NCBI RefSeq assembly: GCF_000685035.1
Contig: NZ_BAYB01000002.1
Span: forward strand, 434,001-498,000
Length of the DNA stretch: 64,000 nt
Source of the DNA: Paraburkholderia ferrariae NBRC 106233
GTDB taxonomy: Bacteria > Pseudomonadota > Gammaproteobacteria > Burkholderiales > Burkholderiaceae
Reading direction: 5' to 3'
Shown: positions 53,824 through 62,381 of the stretch, one piece after another
Layout: each line of letters opens with the position of its first letter
How positions within the stretch are numbered: the stretch's first letter is position 1
Made by a program: the position numbers and the translations under genes
The notes under the pieces: model-generated
Told to the model about the DNA's origin: nothing
The model's input: only the letters and a program-made list of their open reading frames with translations
The model's database searches: none

Positions 53824-55545
53824 ATGAAGCAGAACGACACGCAGCCCGAGAACCCGAACGAGGGTGCCGCCCTCGATGCGCAGTCCGACCTGGCGGGGTC
53901 CACGGGCCCGGATGACCCGGCGCGCCGCCGCGTACTCACCGGCATTGCCGCGGTGGGTGTGGGGCTCGCGCTCGGCGGCTGCCAGACCTCCGAACTGAAC
54001 GCAGCAGGCGCCCCGCGCGGCGGTGCCGACCCGCGCGCCGATGCGGCGCTGCGCGACCAGGTGCGCCATATCGTCGTGATCTATGCGGAGAACCGCAGCT
54101 TCGTCAATCTGTACGGCGGCTTCCCCGGCGTGCAGACGCCGCTTGCGAGCGTGAGCGCCGAGCGCTACACGCAGTTCGACCGCGACGGCAAGACGCCGCT
54201 CGCGCAGTTGCCGAAGATCTGGGGCGGGCTCGTGCCGCAGGCGCAGGAACGCGACGGCAAGCGCTACATGATCGGCGAAAAGGCGATCACCGGGCTGCCG
54301 AACCAGCCGTTTCGTATCGTGGACACGCAGGGCCAGCCGTTGCCGAACGGAATCATCACGCGCGATCTGGTACACCGCTTCTACCAGAACCAGATGCAGA
54401 TCAACGCGGGCCGCAACGACCAGTTCGCGGCCTGGGGCGATTCGGGCGGCCTCGTGATGGGCTACTACGAAAACTCCGCGCAGACACTGCGCCTCTGGGG
54501 ACTCGCCCAGCAGTACACGCTGTGCGACAACTTCTTCATGGCGGCCTTCGGCGGGTCCTGGCTGAACCACATCTTCCTGATCTCGGGCGCGGCGCCTTAT
54601 GTCGCCGATATCCAGAACGGTCCCGCGAAGCACCTCGTTTCGGTAGTGGAGGGCGACGATCCGCTCGGCACGCGCCTGAAGCTGGCACCGAACAGCCCGG
54701 CCTCGGCGCTCGACGGGCCGCCGAAGTTCGTGCGCGACGGCCTCTTCACGCCCGACGGCTACGCGGTGAACACGATGGCGCCGCCGTATCAGCCGAGCAG
54801 CGTGCGCCCTTCCGAGGACGGCAATCCGGCGCTCGCCGACCCTGCCAATCCGCGCGTGCTGCCGCCGCAGACCTTCGCCACGATCGGCGACCGGCTTTCG
54901 GCGAAGGGCGTCGACTGGGCCTGGTATAGCGGCGCCTGGCAATATGCGCTCGACCATCGCGACACCGGCGCCGTGCCCGATTTCCAGTATCACCATCAGC
55001 CGTTCAATTACTTTGCGAGCTTCGCGCCCGGCACGGAGGCCCGCGCCCGCCACCTGCGCGACGCGGGGCTCGGCGACGATCCGGCGACCAACCGCCTGCT
55101 CGCGGACATCGATGCGGGCCGGCTCCCGGCCGTGACGTTCTACAAGCCGCAGGGCAACCTCAACATGCACGCCGGCTACGCGGACGTCGAATCGGGCGAC
55201 CGCCACGTGGCCGCGGTGATCGAGCATCTGCAGCGCAGTCCGGCATGGGCGAACACCGTGATCGTGATGACGCACGACGAGAACGGCGGCTGGTGGGATC
55301 CGGTCGCGCCGCCCATCGGCGACCGCTGGGGCCCGGGCTCGCGCGTGCCTGCGCTCGTAATCGCGCCGTTCGCGAAGAAGGGCTATGTCGATCACACCCT
55401 GTACGACACCACGTCGATCCTGCGCTTCATCACGCGCGTTCACGGGTTGACGCCGCTCGATGCGGTGGCGGCTCGCGATCGCGCGTTCATCGCGCGCGGA
55501 CAGACGCCGCCGGGCGATCTCACCGGCGCGCTCGATCTGGCCTGA
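53824..55545 (+). CDS. AcpA-type acid phosphatase / phosphoesterase-family protein
   Basis: A 573-residue exported enzyme of the phosphoesterase (phospholipase C/acid phosphatase AcpA) family. The Tat-like signal RRRVLTGIAAVGVGLALGGC includes a lipobox. Active-site landmarks are HIVVIYAENRSF (near 81), FFMAAFGGSWLNHIFLISG (near 238) and VIVMTHDENGGWWD (near 480), where Asp, Glu and His bind metal. A GGAGAGAG ribosome-binding site precedes the ATG. It is separate from the Anbu operon (179-bp gap). Confidence 0.9.
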   Translation: MKQNDTQPENPNEGAALDAQSDLAGSTGPDDPARRRVLTGIAAVGVGLALGGCQTSELNAAGAPRGGADPRADAALRDQVRHIVVIYAENRSFVNLYGGFPGVQTPLASVSAERYTQFDRDGKTPLAQLPKIWGGLVPQAQERDGKRYMIGEKAITGLPNQPFRIVDTQGQPLPNGIITRDLVHRFYQNQMQINAGRNDQFAAWGDSGGLVMGYYENSAQTLRLWGLAQQYTLCDNFFMAAFGGSWLNHIFLISGAAPYVADIQNGPAKHLVSVVEGDDPLGTRLKLAPNSPASALDGPPKFVRDGLFTPDGYAVNTMAPPYQPSSVRPSEDGNPALADPANPRVLPPQTFATIGDRLSAKGVDWAWYSGAWQYALDHRDTGAVPDFQYHHQPFNYFASFAPGTEARARHLRDAGLGDDPATNRLLADIDAGRLPAVTFYKPQGNLNMHAGYADVESGDRHVAAVIEHLQRSPAWANTVIVMTHDENGGWWDPVAPPIGDRWGPGSRVPALVIAPFAKKGYVDHTLYDTTSILRFITRVHGLTPLDAVAARDRAFIARGQTPPGDLTGALDLA

Positions 55546-55663
55546 GCACGGTGTGGAGGCCGCGGGTTGCCGATGGGAAACCCGCGGCGAGCAGCCGCGG
55601 GCAGCGCCGGGTCAGCCAGCAAAGTTGTCGTCCGCTCAAGGAGTTGGCGGCGTTCCCGCCAGG

Positions 55664-55698
55664 TTATCAACAGGCTTATCCCAGAAATCTGTGGACAA
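55664..55698. repeat. DnaA-box-like inverted pair, copy 1
   Basis: TTATCAACA (55664-55672) and TGTGGACAA (55690-55698) each differ by one base from the DnaA box TTATCCACA (forward and reverse). The start-to-start spacing is 26 bp. The upstream flank GTTGGCGGCG (55643-55652) recurs before copy 2. It belongs to the 55546-56249 gene-free block between the phosphatase and an MFS gene. Confidence 0.7.
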
Positions 55699-55785
55699 GC
55701 TTCGCGGTGCCGGCGCGCTGCGCGTTATCCGGCGCCGGGTGCGAATTTCTTTTCAGATCATGAGGTTGGCGGCGCTGTCCCGAAC

Positions 55786-55820
55786 TTGCCCACAGGGCTC
55801 TCCACTGAAACTGTGGATAA
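55786..55820. repeat. DnaA-box-like inverted pair, copy 2
   Basis: TTGCCCACA (55786-55794, two mismatches) is followed by TGTGGATAA (55812-55820, a perfect reverse DnaA box), again 26 bp apart. The flank GTTGGCGGCG (55765-55774) matches copy 1. The CCCACAGGGCTCTC core also recurs in copy 3. Confidence 0.7.
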
Positions 55821-56018
55821 AGGGTTCTCGCTGCGTTTGCTTCATCGGACAATTCTTTTATCCCACAGTCTGGAATTGATTGGTTCTACCAGGGAATTCC
55901 GGTGGCGCCGCAGGGCCAAGGCAACGTCAACTAACCTCCTTCCGGCTCGTGCTGCCCCGCACATGACAGCGCCGAACAAAATCTTCTCCATCAACAACTT
56001 GAGTCTGCTGTCCAGGCG

Positions 56019-56053
56019 TTACCCACAGGGCTCTCAACAAAATCTGTGGAAAA
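56019..56053. repeat. DnaA-box-like inverted pair, copy 3
   Basis: TTACCCACA (56019-56027, one mismatch) and TGTGGAAAA (56045-56053, one mismatch) are again 26 bp apart. Three copies with identical internal geometry indicate a duplicated functional or mobile unit. The rest of the 55546-56249 gap is AT-richer than its surroundings and holds no convincing gene. Confidence 0.7.
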
Positions 56054-56249
56054 CCTGCCGCCTCGTTTCCCATGCGCAACGCATGATGATCGATGCGCGT
56101 GCCCGCGAGTATCCGCGCCGCCCGGATGCTGACTGCCCGACCGGCTTTCTTGCGCAAGCGCGCGGTTCCACCCGATAATCGCTTCCGATACGGCCCTCAC
56201 GCGGCACTGCGCGCGTTGCCGGCCCACCCCCGTCACTACAAGTCGCGCC

Positions 56250-57620
56250 GTGCTCAACTACTCGCGCTTTGCCGGTCTTCTGCGTATCCCGGGTTTTCTG
56301 CCGCTCGCCGGCGCCACGCTCATGCTCGGCGTGGCGATGTCTTTCACCGCCCCGTATCTCTCGCTCTTCGGCGTCGAACGCGCCGGCATGTCGCCCCTCA
56401 GGCTCGGTATCTTCATGACCGCCATCGCCACGAGCGGCGTGATTGCGAGTACGGCCGCCGGGCGCTTCAGCGATGCCACCGGCAAGCACCGGCTGCTGCT
56501 GCTCGTCTCGCTGTGCGCAGCCACGCTCGGCTATCTGTGCCTGTGCATCGTGCGCGACTACCGGCTGCTGCTCGTGGTCGGCATTGCGTTCATCGGAGCG
56601 GGCGGCTGCGCGCTTTCGCTCGTGTTCTCGTTCAGCCGCGCGGCGCTGCCCGCCGCCGACCACGCCGAGCGGACCTTTGCGAGCGCAACCTTGCGCACGA
56701 TTCTTTCTGCGGCGTGGGTGTTCGGGCCGGCGGTCGGCGCGCTCGTGCTCGCGGCGGCCGGGTTCTATGGCCTCTTCCTGTTTGCGGCCGCGAGCTTTGC
56801 GGCGTGCGCCACGATTGTCTGGCGCATGCGCGAGCCGCGTCTCGACGAGCACGCCACGCAGCATCTGGCGCCGCGCCCGATGGCGGGGGAGGCGGATCGG
56901 GACGAGGACGCACAGTACGAGGGCCAGCCGCTCACGCAGGCCGAGGTCGAACCGGGCCATATGCCCGGGCGTGCCAGTGCGCGCCCGGCGTCGAAGCTGC
57001 GGGTGCCGATGCCCGAGGTGTCGTCGAAGGACATCATGCGCGCCGTCGTGGCGCTCACGCTGATCGGCCTCGCGGCGAATGCGACGATGATCGTGCTGCC
57101 GCTCTATATCGTGCACGGGCTGCACGGCACGCGGCTCGACGTATCGATCATGCTGGGCCTCGGCGCGCTCATGGAGATTCCCATGATGCTCGCGCTTGGC
57201 GCGCGCGCTTCCGTGCTCAACAAGCCGCGCTGGCTGGCCGCCTGCGCGATCGTGCACGCCGTGTATTTCGTGGCGATGTCGGCGGCGCCCGGCGTGAACG
57301 CGCTGATCCCCATGCAGATGCTCAACGCGTTCGTGGTGGCCGTCACGTCGTGTCTCGGCATGACCTACGTGCAGGACCTCATGCCCGAGTCGCCGGGCCG
57401 TGCCACGGCGCTTTTCTTCAATGCGGCGCGGCTGGGGTCGATTCTTTCGGGTGTGCTTTCCGGCCTGCTGGTGCAGGCTTTCGGCTATCGCGGCACGTTT
57501 CTGTTCTGCGGCGTGCTGGCGGTCTGCGCGCTGGTGCTCTTTGCCGTACCCGGCGAGCAATACCCGGTGATCGCGCGGGCGGTGCGCCGCTTCGTCAGGG
57601 AGCGGGTAGGGAAGCGCTGA
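56250..57620 (+). CDS. MFS transporter, SetA-like sugar efflux type
   Basis: A 456-residue MFS permease with two six-segment halves. Marks: FTAPYLSLFGVERAG near residue 35, GRFSDATGKHRLLLL near 72, and QDLMPESPGRATALFFNAARL near 375, all of the sugar-efflux-transporter type. The central cytoplasmic loop (about 195-260) is long and acidic. The start codon is GTG. Function in efflux of sugars or drugs is inferred from family. Confidence 0.87.
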   Translation: MLNYSRFAGLLRIPGFLPLAGATLMLGVAMSFTAPYLSLFGVERAGMSPLRLGIFMTAIATSGVIASTAAGRFSDATGKHRLLLLVSLCAATLGYLCLCIVRDYRLLLVVGIAFIGAGGCALSLVFSFSRAALPAADHAERTFASATLRTILSAAWVFGPAVGALVLAAAGFYGLFLFAAASFAACATIVWRMREPRLDEHATQHLAPRPMAGEADRDEDAQYEGQPLTQAEVEPGHMPGRASARPASKLRVPMPEVSSKDIMRAVVALTLIGLAANATMIVLPLYIVHGLHGTRLDVSIMLGLGALMEIPMMLALGARASVLNKPRWLAACAIVHAVYFVAMSAAPGVNALIPMQMLNAFVVAVTSCLGMTYVQDLMPESPGRATALFFNAARLGSILSGVLSGLLVQAFGYRGTFLFCGVLAVCALVLFAVPGEQYPVIARAVRRFVRERVGKR

Positions 57621-57694
57621 GGCCGGAGGAGACGGGCAGCTCCGCCGACGCAGCGCGTCAATCGATCAGGAATGCAGATAATCCTGTGGCAGCC

Positions 57695-59212
57695 CTACTG
57701 AACAGCGGCAACGTCCCGCGCCGCGACGGCATTGGCGGCCGTTGCCGCAACCGTGCCGAAATCCTCCGCATCGACGTCGTAGCCCGAGGGTTCCCAGCGC
57801 ACCGCGAGGAGCGCCGCGAGCCCGCACAGCGGCGCGATGGCGATGATCCAGAAAACCCGCGTGCCCAGCGCGGCGGCGAGCACGGGAAACAGGAACAGCG
57901 AGACGGTGGAGCTCGCGCGCATGAGCGTCTGGTTCAGGCCCACGCCCACGCCGCGCAGCGAGGTCGGATAGGAGAGCGAAGCGAAGCTCATGCTGTGCGA
58001 GCCGGGGCCGATGCCCTGGCCGAACAGGAAGGCGGCGAGCAGGGCAACGGCAATCACGACTTCCACCGCCGCCGAAGGCTTGCCGACGATCGCGAGCCCG
58101 ACGAGCGCCGCGAACTGAACCGCGTAACCCCACACGGTCAGCTTCCAGGCCCCCAGGCGCGGCACGGTGCGCACGGCGATCAATCCGCCGACGAAGGCGA
58201 AGCCGAGGTTCAGCACGAGCGAGGCGAGGATGGTGGTGAGCATCGACTGCGCGAGGAAGCTGGAGAGGATCACGGGTAGCCCGAACGCCACCGCGTTATA
58301 GGCGAATGCCGACGCCACGCCGATCACGGTGGCGAGCACCGTGCGCCGCGTGTAGACGCCGCGCAGCAGCGCGCCGTAGTTCCTGAGCGAGGCGGCGCGC
58401 CGGCCTGACCCTGCCGCCTGGCCGGGCACGCCGGGCACGCCGGGCACACCGGGCGCAACTTCGGCGTCGATGCCGTACGAGCGCTTGAGGATGCGGGCCG
58501 CTCCGGCCAGGTCGCCCTGGTTCGCCGCCCAGATCGGCGACTCGCTGATATAGCGGCTGCGCACGGCGATGATGGCGAGCGCCGGAACGGCGCCGAAGCC
58601 GAGCGTGAGCCGCCACAGCAGGTGCGAGTGCGAGGCGGGCAGCGTGGCGAAGAGCGCGAGCACGAGCAGGTACGAGACGCTGATCGCCGCGTACCACACG
58701 GGACACCACATGGCGACGCGCGCGGCCTTGTTGCCGCGGCCCGCAAGGCGCGAAAACTCGGCGAGAAACGCCATCGCCACGGGCAGGTCGATGCCCACGC
58801 CGAGTCCCATCACGAAGCGCGCGCCGCCCAGCACCCACGCGTTGGGCGCGAGCGCGCAAGCGATTGCGGCGACGACGAAGAAGAACATGTCGGCCATGAA
58901 CACGCGATAGCGCCCGATGCGGTCGGTGAGAAACCCGCCGAGGAACGCGCCGACGATTGCGCCGAAAGTGATGGCCGAAGCCACGAAGCCGGTGCCGGCC
59001 GGGGTCAGCGAGAATTCGCGGGCGACGTCCTTGAGGCCGAAGGCGAGCGCGCCCAGGTCGTAGGCGTCGAGGAACACGCCGCCCAGTGCAATTGCGACGA
59101 CGATGCGCGCGTTGCTGCCGCGCGCGGCGCCCGCGTTGACGAGTTGCGAGACATCGGCGGCCGAGCGGATCAGCGCGCGAGGGCCGGAAGGGGACGAGGC
59201 GGAGGCAGACAT
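57695..59212 (-). CDS. MFS transporter (sugar/organic-acid porter type)
   Basis: A 505-residue MFS protein. The start at 59212 gives a 40-residue Ser/Ala-rich cytoplasmic N-terminus before the first membrane segment; a longer frame exists but is unlikely. Marks: GGVFLDAYDLGALAFGL near 45, GGFLTDRIGRYRVF near 95 and GLGVGIDLPVAMAFLAEFSR near 135, close to inorganic-phosphate/organic-acid porters. The central loop contains a GVPGVPGVPG repeat encoded by a 9-bp tandem repeat. The substrate is unknown. Confidence 0.88.
   Translation of the reverse strand: MSASASSPSGPRALIRSAADVSQLVNAGAARGSNARIVVAIALGGVFLDAYDLGALAFGLKDVAREFSLTPAGTGFVASAITFGAIVGAFLGGFLTDRIGRYRVFMADMFFFVVAAIACALAPNAWVLGGARFVMGLGVGIDLPVAMAFLAEFSRLAGRGNKAARVAMWCPVWYAAISVSYLLVLALFATLPASHSHLLWRLTLGFGAVPALAIIAVRSRYISESPIWAANQGDLAGAARILKRSYGIDAEVAPGVPGVPGVPGQAAGSGRRAASLRNYGALLRGVYTRRTVLATVIGVASAFAYNAVAFGLPVILSSFLAQSMLTTILASLVLNLGFAFVGGLIAVRTVPRLGAWKLTVWGYAVQFAALVGLAIVGKPSAAVEVVIAVALLAAFLFGQGIGPGSHSMSFASLSYPTSLRGVGVGLNQTLMRASSTVSLFLFPVLAAALGTRVFWIIAIAPLCGLAALLAVRWEPSGYDVDAEDFGTVAATAANAVAARDVAAVQ
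58422..58457. repeat. 9-bp tandem repeat inside the MFS gene
   Basis: CCGGGCACG is repeated at 58422, 58431 and, with single changes, 58440 and 58449. On the minus strand it encodes Val-Pro-Gly triplets in the central cytoplasmic loop. A copy-number change would keep the frame and only alter loop length. Confidence 0.75.
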
Positions 59213-59372
59213 GCGGAAGCGGGCAGAGGCGGGCAGAAGGGGGGAGCGCCAGGGGGCGGCTAAACCCCGCATGCTAACGGCGGCACAGGCCGTGCCCAAA
59301 TCGTTTTTCGTAATTTGCTCATACCCCCGGCGCGACGGGGCGAGCCGGTCGATACACGTCATTCAGCGCACG

Positions 59373-59852
59373 TCAGTGCATATAAGTCACGCGGCGCGGC
59401 CGCTCACTGAGACGCAGCCCCGCGTCGAGCAGCGCGATGGCGAACCAGCGCGCCGACTTGAGCATGCCCGAGACGCTCGGCATGGGCAGCCAGTCGTTGA
59501 GCAGTTGCACGGCGGCTTCGCTGCGCGTCGATTGCAGCAGCGCGAGCGTGCGCAGGAGCGAGGCTTCGTCGGTGGCGAGCTCCGAGGCGCAGCGGCAGCG
59601 GGTGTCGAGCGGGCGCGACGAGGCGCGGCACAGCGTGCCCATCAGCAGGTCGAAATGGCCGATGCCGCCCATGGCGAGGCCGGCGTCGGCCAGCACGCCG
59701 CGCCAGCTTTCCTCCTTGCCGTAGGCGTCGCAGTGCGGGCGCAGCCAGGTGCGGACCGCGCGCAGAACCGTCTGCTCGGCGCTGTCCGGATGCTGGGCGA
59801 ACGAGTCGTCGAGCAGTGTGTCGTTGCGGTTGAACGGGGCGATGTAATGCAT
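59373..59852 (-). CDS. Hypothetical protein, 159 residues, Fur-box upstream
   Basis: I do not recognise a named family. The protein is soluble and mostly helical, with a Cys pair (RCRCASELA, about 83-86), a Leu-rich repeat-like helix (LLRTLALLQSTRSEAAVQLLNDWLP) and an N-terminus MHYIAPFNRNDTLLDDSF. A GAGGTC-type ribosome-binding site lies before the ATG. A perfect Fur-like palindrome lies about 90 bp upstream, suggesting a role in iron limitation. Confidence 0.7.
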   Translation of the reverse strand: MHYIAPFNRNDTLLDDSFAQHPDSAEQTVLRAVRTWLRPHCDAYGKEESWRGVLADAGLAMGGIGHFDLLMGTLCRASSRPLDTRCRCASELATDEASLLRTLALLQSTRSEAAVQLLNDWLPMPSVSGMLKSARWFAIALLDAGLRLSERPRRVTYMH

Positions 59853-59939
59853 GAGACCTCCTCGCGGCCGGAGTGGGTGCGTCGTCGGGTGCCGGAGTCG
59901 CCGGCGTGGGCTCCATGATGGGGCATTCCGTTCTTAAAT

Positions 59940-59958
59940 GCAAATGATTCTCATTTGA
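59940..59958. promoter_or_regulatory. Fur box
   Basis: GCAAATGATTCTCATTTGA contains the perfect inverted repeat CAAATGA-TTC-TCATTTG (59941-59957), matching the Fur consensus pattern (AATGAT/ATCATT-like hexamers). It lies between the minus-strand hypothetical gene and the plus-strand candidate small RNA and could repress both when iron is plentiful. Confidence 0.85.
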
Positions 59959-59967
59959 GAATTCTAT

Positions 59968-60144
59968 TGGGATCGAGGCGGGCGACTGGGGAGAGGGGAT
60001 ATGACGAAGTCCGGAAGGGACTCTTGCGTGCGCGGTGCTTAATTCCGGGGACGCAAGAGGCTACATTGCCAGCGTGCGTAGAGCAGGAGTCCCTGGCACA
60101 TAGTGAGAGTTTTGGCCCCGGCCCGCACGGCCGGGGCCTTTTTT
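59968..60144 (+). ncRNA. Candidate Fur-controlled structured small RNA
   Basis: No credible protein is encoded between the Fur box and a strong intrinsic terminator. The interval has paired segments: CTCTTGCGT (60021-60029) with ACGCAAGAG (60051-60059), AGGGACTC (60016-60023) with GAGTCCCT (60087-60094), and GCCAG (60068-60072) with CTGGC (60093-60097). Some of these compete with each other. A -10-like GAGAAT lies at 59957-59962, so the start is near 59968 and the RNA about 175 nt. The role would resemble iron-sparing sRNAs of the RyhB/PrrF type. The start position is estimated. Confidence 0.5.
60114..60144 (+). terminator. Strong rho-independent terminator of the candidate small RNA
   Basis: Perfect 10-bp arms GGCCCCGGCC (60114-60123) and GGCCGGGGCC (60129-60138) around CGCAC, followed by T6. 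There is no plus-strand protein gene before it, so it implies a short non-coding transcript. Confidence 0.92.
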
Positions 60145-60594
60145 CGTTGGATTCCGGTGCCGCGAAACCCATCCGGGTCTCGTATCCGACCGGGTAAGTT
60201 ATTTAAACGAAAGAAACAAGTAAGGTATTATTCGGGCCGCGGCAAATGGCCACCCGAGTCGCCAGGGTGCCCGAAACGCCCCCGGAGCCCCGGTTTTTTG
60301 GTCAAAAAGGTTGTGAAAGCGGTTGTTTGCCGTTTGAGGTGAATCAAAAAAATGAAACAAAAACAATGGCTTGAAAGAAGTCTCAATCTGTCCTGTATTG
60401 TTGCGCTGCAAAACCCCTATATCCCGTTTACCCTTGTTAACCCTTGAGCGTGTGTCGTTCTTCGCCGAAAAGCTGACAAATAGATTACATGCGACCCGGC
60501 TCGAATTTCATCCCGCGACAATCTTTCAATATTCTTTCGCGCCTTGAGGCGCGTATGTGGCGCTGTGCGCCAGGCGTTTTTAAGGTCTTGTGAA
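60145..60594 (+). other. Leader/regulatory gap upstream of the nuoM-like gene
   Basis: The gap is 450 bp and AT-richer than the genes, with no credible gene. It contains an FNR-like box (60334-60347) and a promoter-like TTGAAA (60371-60376) with TATTGT (60396-60401) at a long 19-bp spacing. If that promoter is used, the mRNA has a leader of roughly 190 nt. Confidence 0.5.
60334..60347 (+). promoter_or_regulatory. FNR/ANR-like site
   Basis: TTGAG-GTGA-ATCAA matches TTGAT-N4-ATCAA at nine of ten positions. It is centred about 67 bp before the predicted transcription start near 60408, a typical class I activator position. It suggests oxygen-dependent control of the nuoM-like gene. Confidence 0.55.
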
Positions 60595-62136
60595 ATGCAA
60601 TCCGTCCCGTTCTTGAGTCTGGCGATCTGGATTCCGATCCTGTTCGGCGTGGTCGTACTGCGCGTGGGGTCCGGCCGTGCGCAGCGCGCGCGCTGGGTCG
60701 CGCTCGTCGGCGCCGTCGTGGGCCTGCTGCTGACCCTGCCGTTGATCGCCGGTTTCGACAACACCGTCGCCGGCATGCAGTTCGTGGTGTTCCGCAACTG
60801 GCTGCCCGACTTCGGCGTGGCATGGCGCCTCGGGATCGATGGCATTTCGCTGTGGCTGGTCGTGCTGACGGCCTTCACCACGCTCGTGATCGTGATTGCC
60901 TCGTGGAATTCGATCACCGTGCGCGTCGCCCAGTTCTTCGGCGCGTTCCTGATCCTCTCGGGGCTGATGGTCGGGACCTTCGCGGCGACGGACGGCATGC
61001 TGTTCTTCGTGTTCTTCGAAGCCACGCTGATCCCGCTGTACCTGCTGATCGGCGTGTGGGGCCATACGCACCGCATCCACGCGGCCGTGAAGTTCTTCTT
61101 CTTCTCGTTCGGCGGCTCGCTGCTGATGCTGGTGTCGATGCTGTATCTCTACAGCCAGTCGCACACCTTCGACATGGCCGCCTGGCACAACCTGCAGCTT
61201 GGCCTCGTTCCGCAGATTCTCGTCTTCATCGGCTTCTTCGCGGCCTTCGGGGTGAAGGTGCCGATGTGGCCGCTGCACACCTGGCTGCCGGACGTGAACC
61301 TCGAAGCGCCGACGGGCGCCACCGTCATGCTCGCCATGCTCAAGCTGGGCGGCTACGGTTTCCTGCGTTTCACGCTGCCGGTCACGCCCGACGCCGCGCA
61401 CTTCTTCGCGCCGGTCATCATCGCGCTCTCGCTCGTCGCCGTGGTGTGGGGCAGCCTGCTCGCGCTGGCGCAGATCGAGATGACCAAGATGCTCGCGTAC
61501 TCGACGGTCGCTCACATGGGCCTCGTCACGCTCGGCCTCTTCCTCTTCAACCAGATCGGCACCGAAGGCGCGATCGTGCAGATGATCTCGTACGGCTTCG
61601 TGTCGGGCGGCATGCTGCTCGCCGCGGGCATGCTGTTCGACCGCACGAAGACGCGTTCGATCGACGCCTACGGCGGCGTGGTCAACACCATGCCGCGCTA
61701 CGCCGCCTTCTTCATGCTGTTCGTCATGGCCAACGTGGGCCTGCCTGGCACCTCGGGCTTCGTGGGCGAGTTCATGGTCATCATGGGCGCCATCCGCGTG
61801 AACTTCTGGATCGGCGCGCTGGCCGCGACGACCGTCATTCTGAGCGCTGCGTACACCCTGTGGATGTACAAGCGCGTGATCTTCGGCGCAGTGGCAAACA
61901 AGAGCGTGGCGAAGCTGGCCGACATCGGTGCGCGCGAGATGCTGGTCTTCGTTTCGCTCTCGGCGCTGGTGCTGGGAATGGGCCTGTATCCGAAGCCCTT
62001 CACCGACGCGATCGAATTGTCGGCGGCGAATCTCGTCGCGCAGGCCAGCCGCTCGAAGCAGCCGACGGACGAGGCCGCATCGGGAGACGCGGTGCGCACC
62101 GGCGCGGATGTCCACGCGCAGCGTTCGCCGACATGA
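60595..62136 (+). CDS. NuoM-like proton-pumping subunit (orphan)
   Basis: A 513-residue membrane protein of the complex I subunit M / Mrp-D antiporter family, with about 14 membrane segments. The conserved pumping residues are present: E142 (FFEATLIPLYLLIG) and K221 (KVPMWPLHTWLPDV). The C-terminal 30 residues are hydrophilic and longer than usual. No nuoL, nuoN or other nuo genes are adjacent; the next gene is cyoA. It may be a second NuoM copy or part of a simple proton or cation module. Confidence 0.9.
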   Translation: MQSVPFLSLAIWIPILFGVVVLRVGSGRAQRARWVALVGAVVGLLLTLPLIAGFDNTVAGMQFVVFRNWLPDFGVAWRLGIDGISLWLVVLTAFTTLVIVIASWNSITVRVAQFFGAFLILSGLMVGTFAATDGMLFFVFFEATLIPLYLLIGVWGHTHRIHAAVKFFFFSFGGSLLMLVSMLYLYSQSHTFDMAAWHNLQLGLVPQILVFIGFFAAFGVKVPMWPLHTWLPDVNLEAPTGATVMLAMLKLGGYGFLRFTLPVTPDAAHFFAPVIIALSLVAVVWGSLLALAQIEMTKMLAYSTVAHMGLVTLGLFLFNQIGTEGAIVQMISYGFVSGGMLLAAGMLFDRTKTRSIDAYGGVVNTMPRYAAFFMLFVMANVGLPGTSGFVGEFMVIMGAIRVNFWIGALAATTVILSAAYTLWMYKRVIFGAVANKSVAKLADIGAREMLVFVSLSALVLGMGLYPKPFTDAIELSAANLVAQASRSKQPTDEAASGDAVRTGADVHAQRSPT

Positions 62137-62381
62137 TCACTGAAGTTTGACCGCAGGCGCGCGCGCCGTCCCGTATCGCAAGATGCGGCGCGGCGCGCGC
62201 GTCCGTGTAGAAAGGTTTCGAATAGCAGGGCGTTTCGAAAAAAGCCGCGGCGGGATTGGCGGCGAAACGGAGCAGGGCCAGATGCGCAGACGCTCGCCAC
62301 GAGTGCGGCAGCACGCGGCGAACGTGTGCGACAAAGTGTCTCAGTTTCGTTTCGGCAAAGATCATTTTCCACATTCATTGC

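Noticed and set aside
53401..55443. 680-residue minus-strand frame opposite the Anbu and phosphatase genes
   Set aside because: Antisense to strong genes, spans their intergenic gap, and shows no domain pattern.
55546..56249. A plasmid or second-chromosome origin as a firm call
   Set aside because: DnaA-box-like pairs are present, but no rep, parAB or dnaA/dnaN gene and no clear AT-rich unwinding element with 13-mers was seen. It is kept as a hypothesis only.
59955..60197. Plus-strand 80-residue frame inside the Fur-box locus
   Set aside because: No ribosome-binding site and it runs through the terminator hairpin; the interval is better explained as a structured RNA.
60268..60300. Second terminator-like element (CCGG stem before T6) downstream of the small RNA
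   Set aside because: The stem is only about four base pairs, too weak to support the call.
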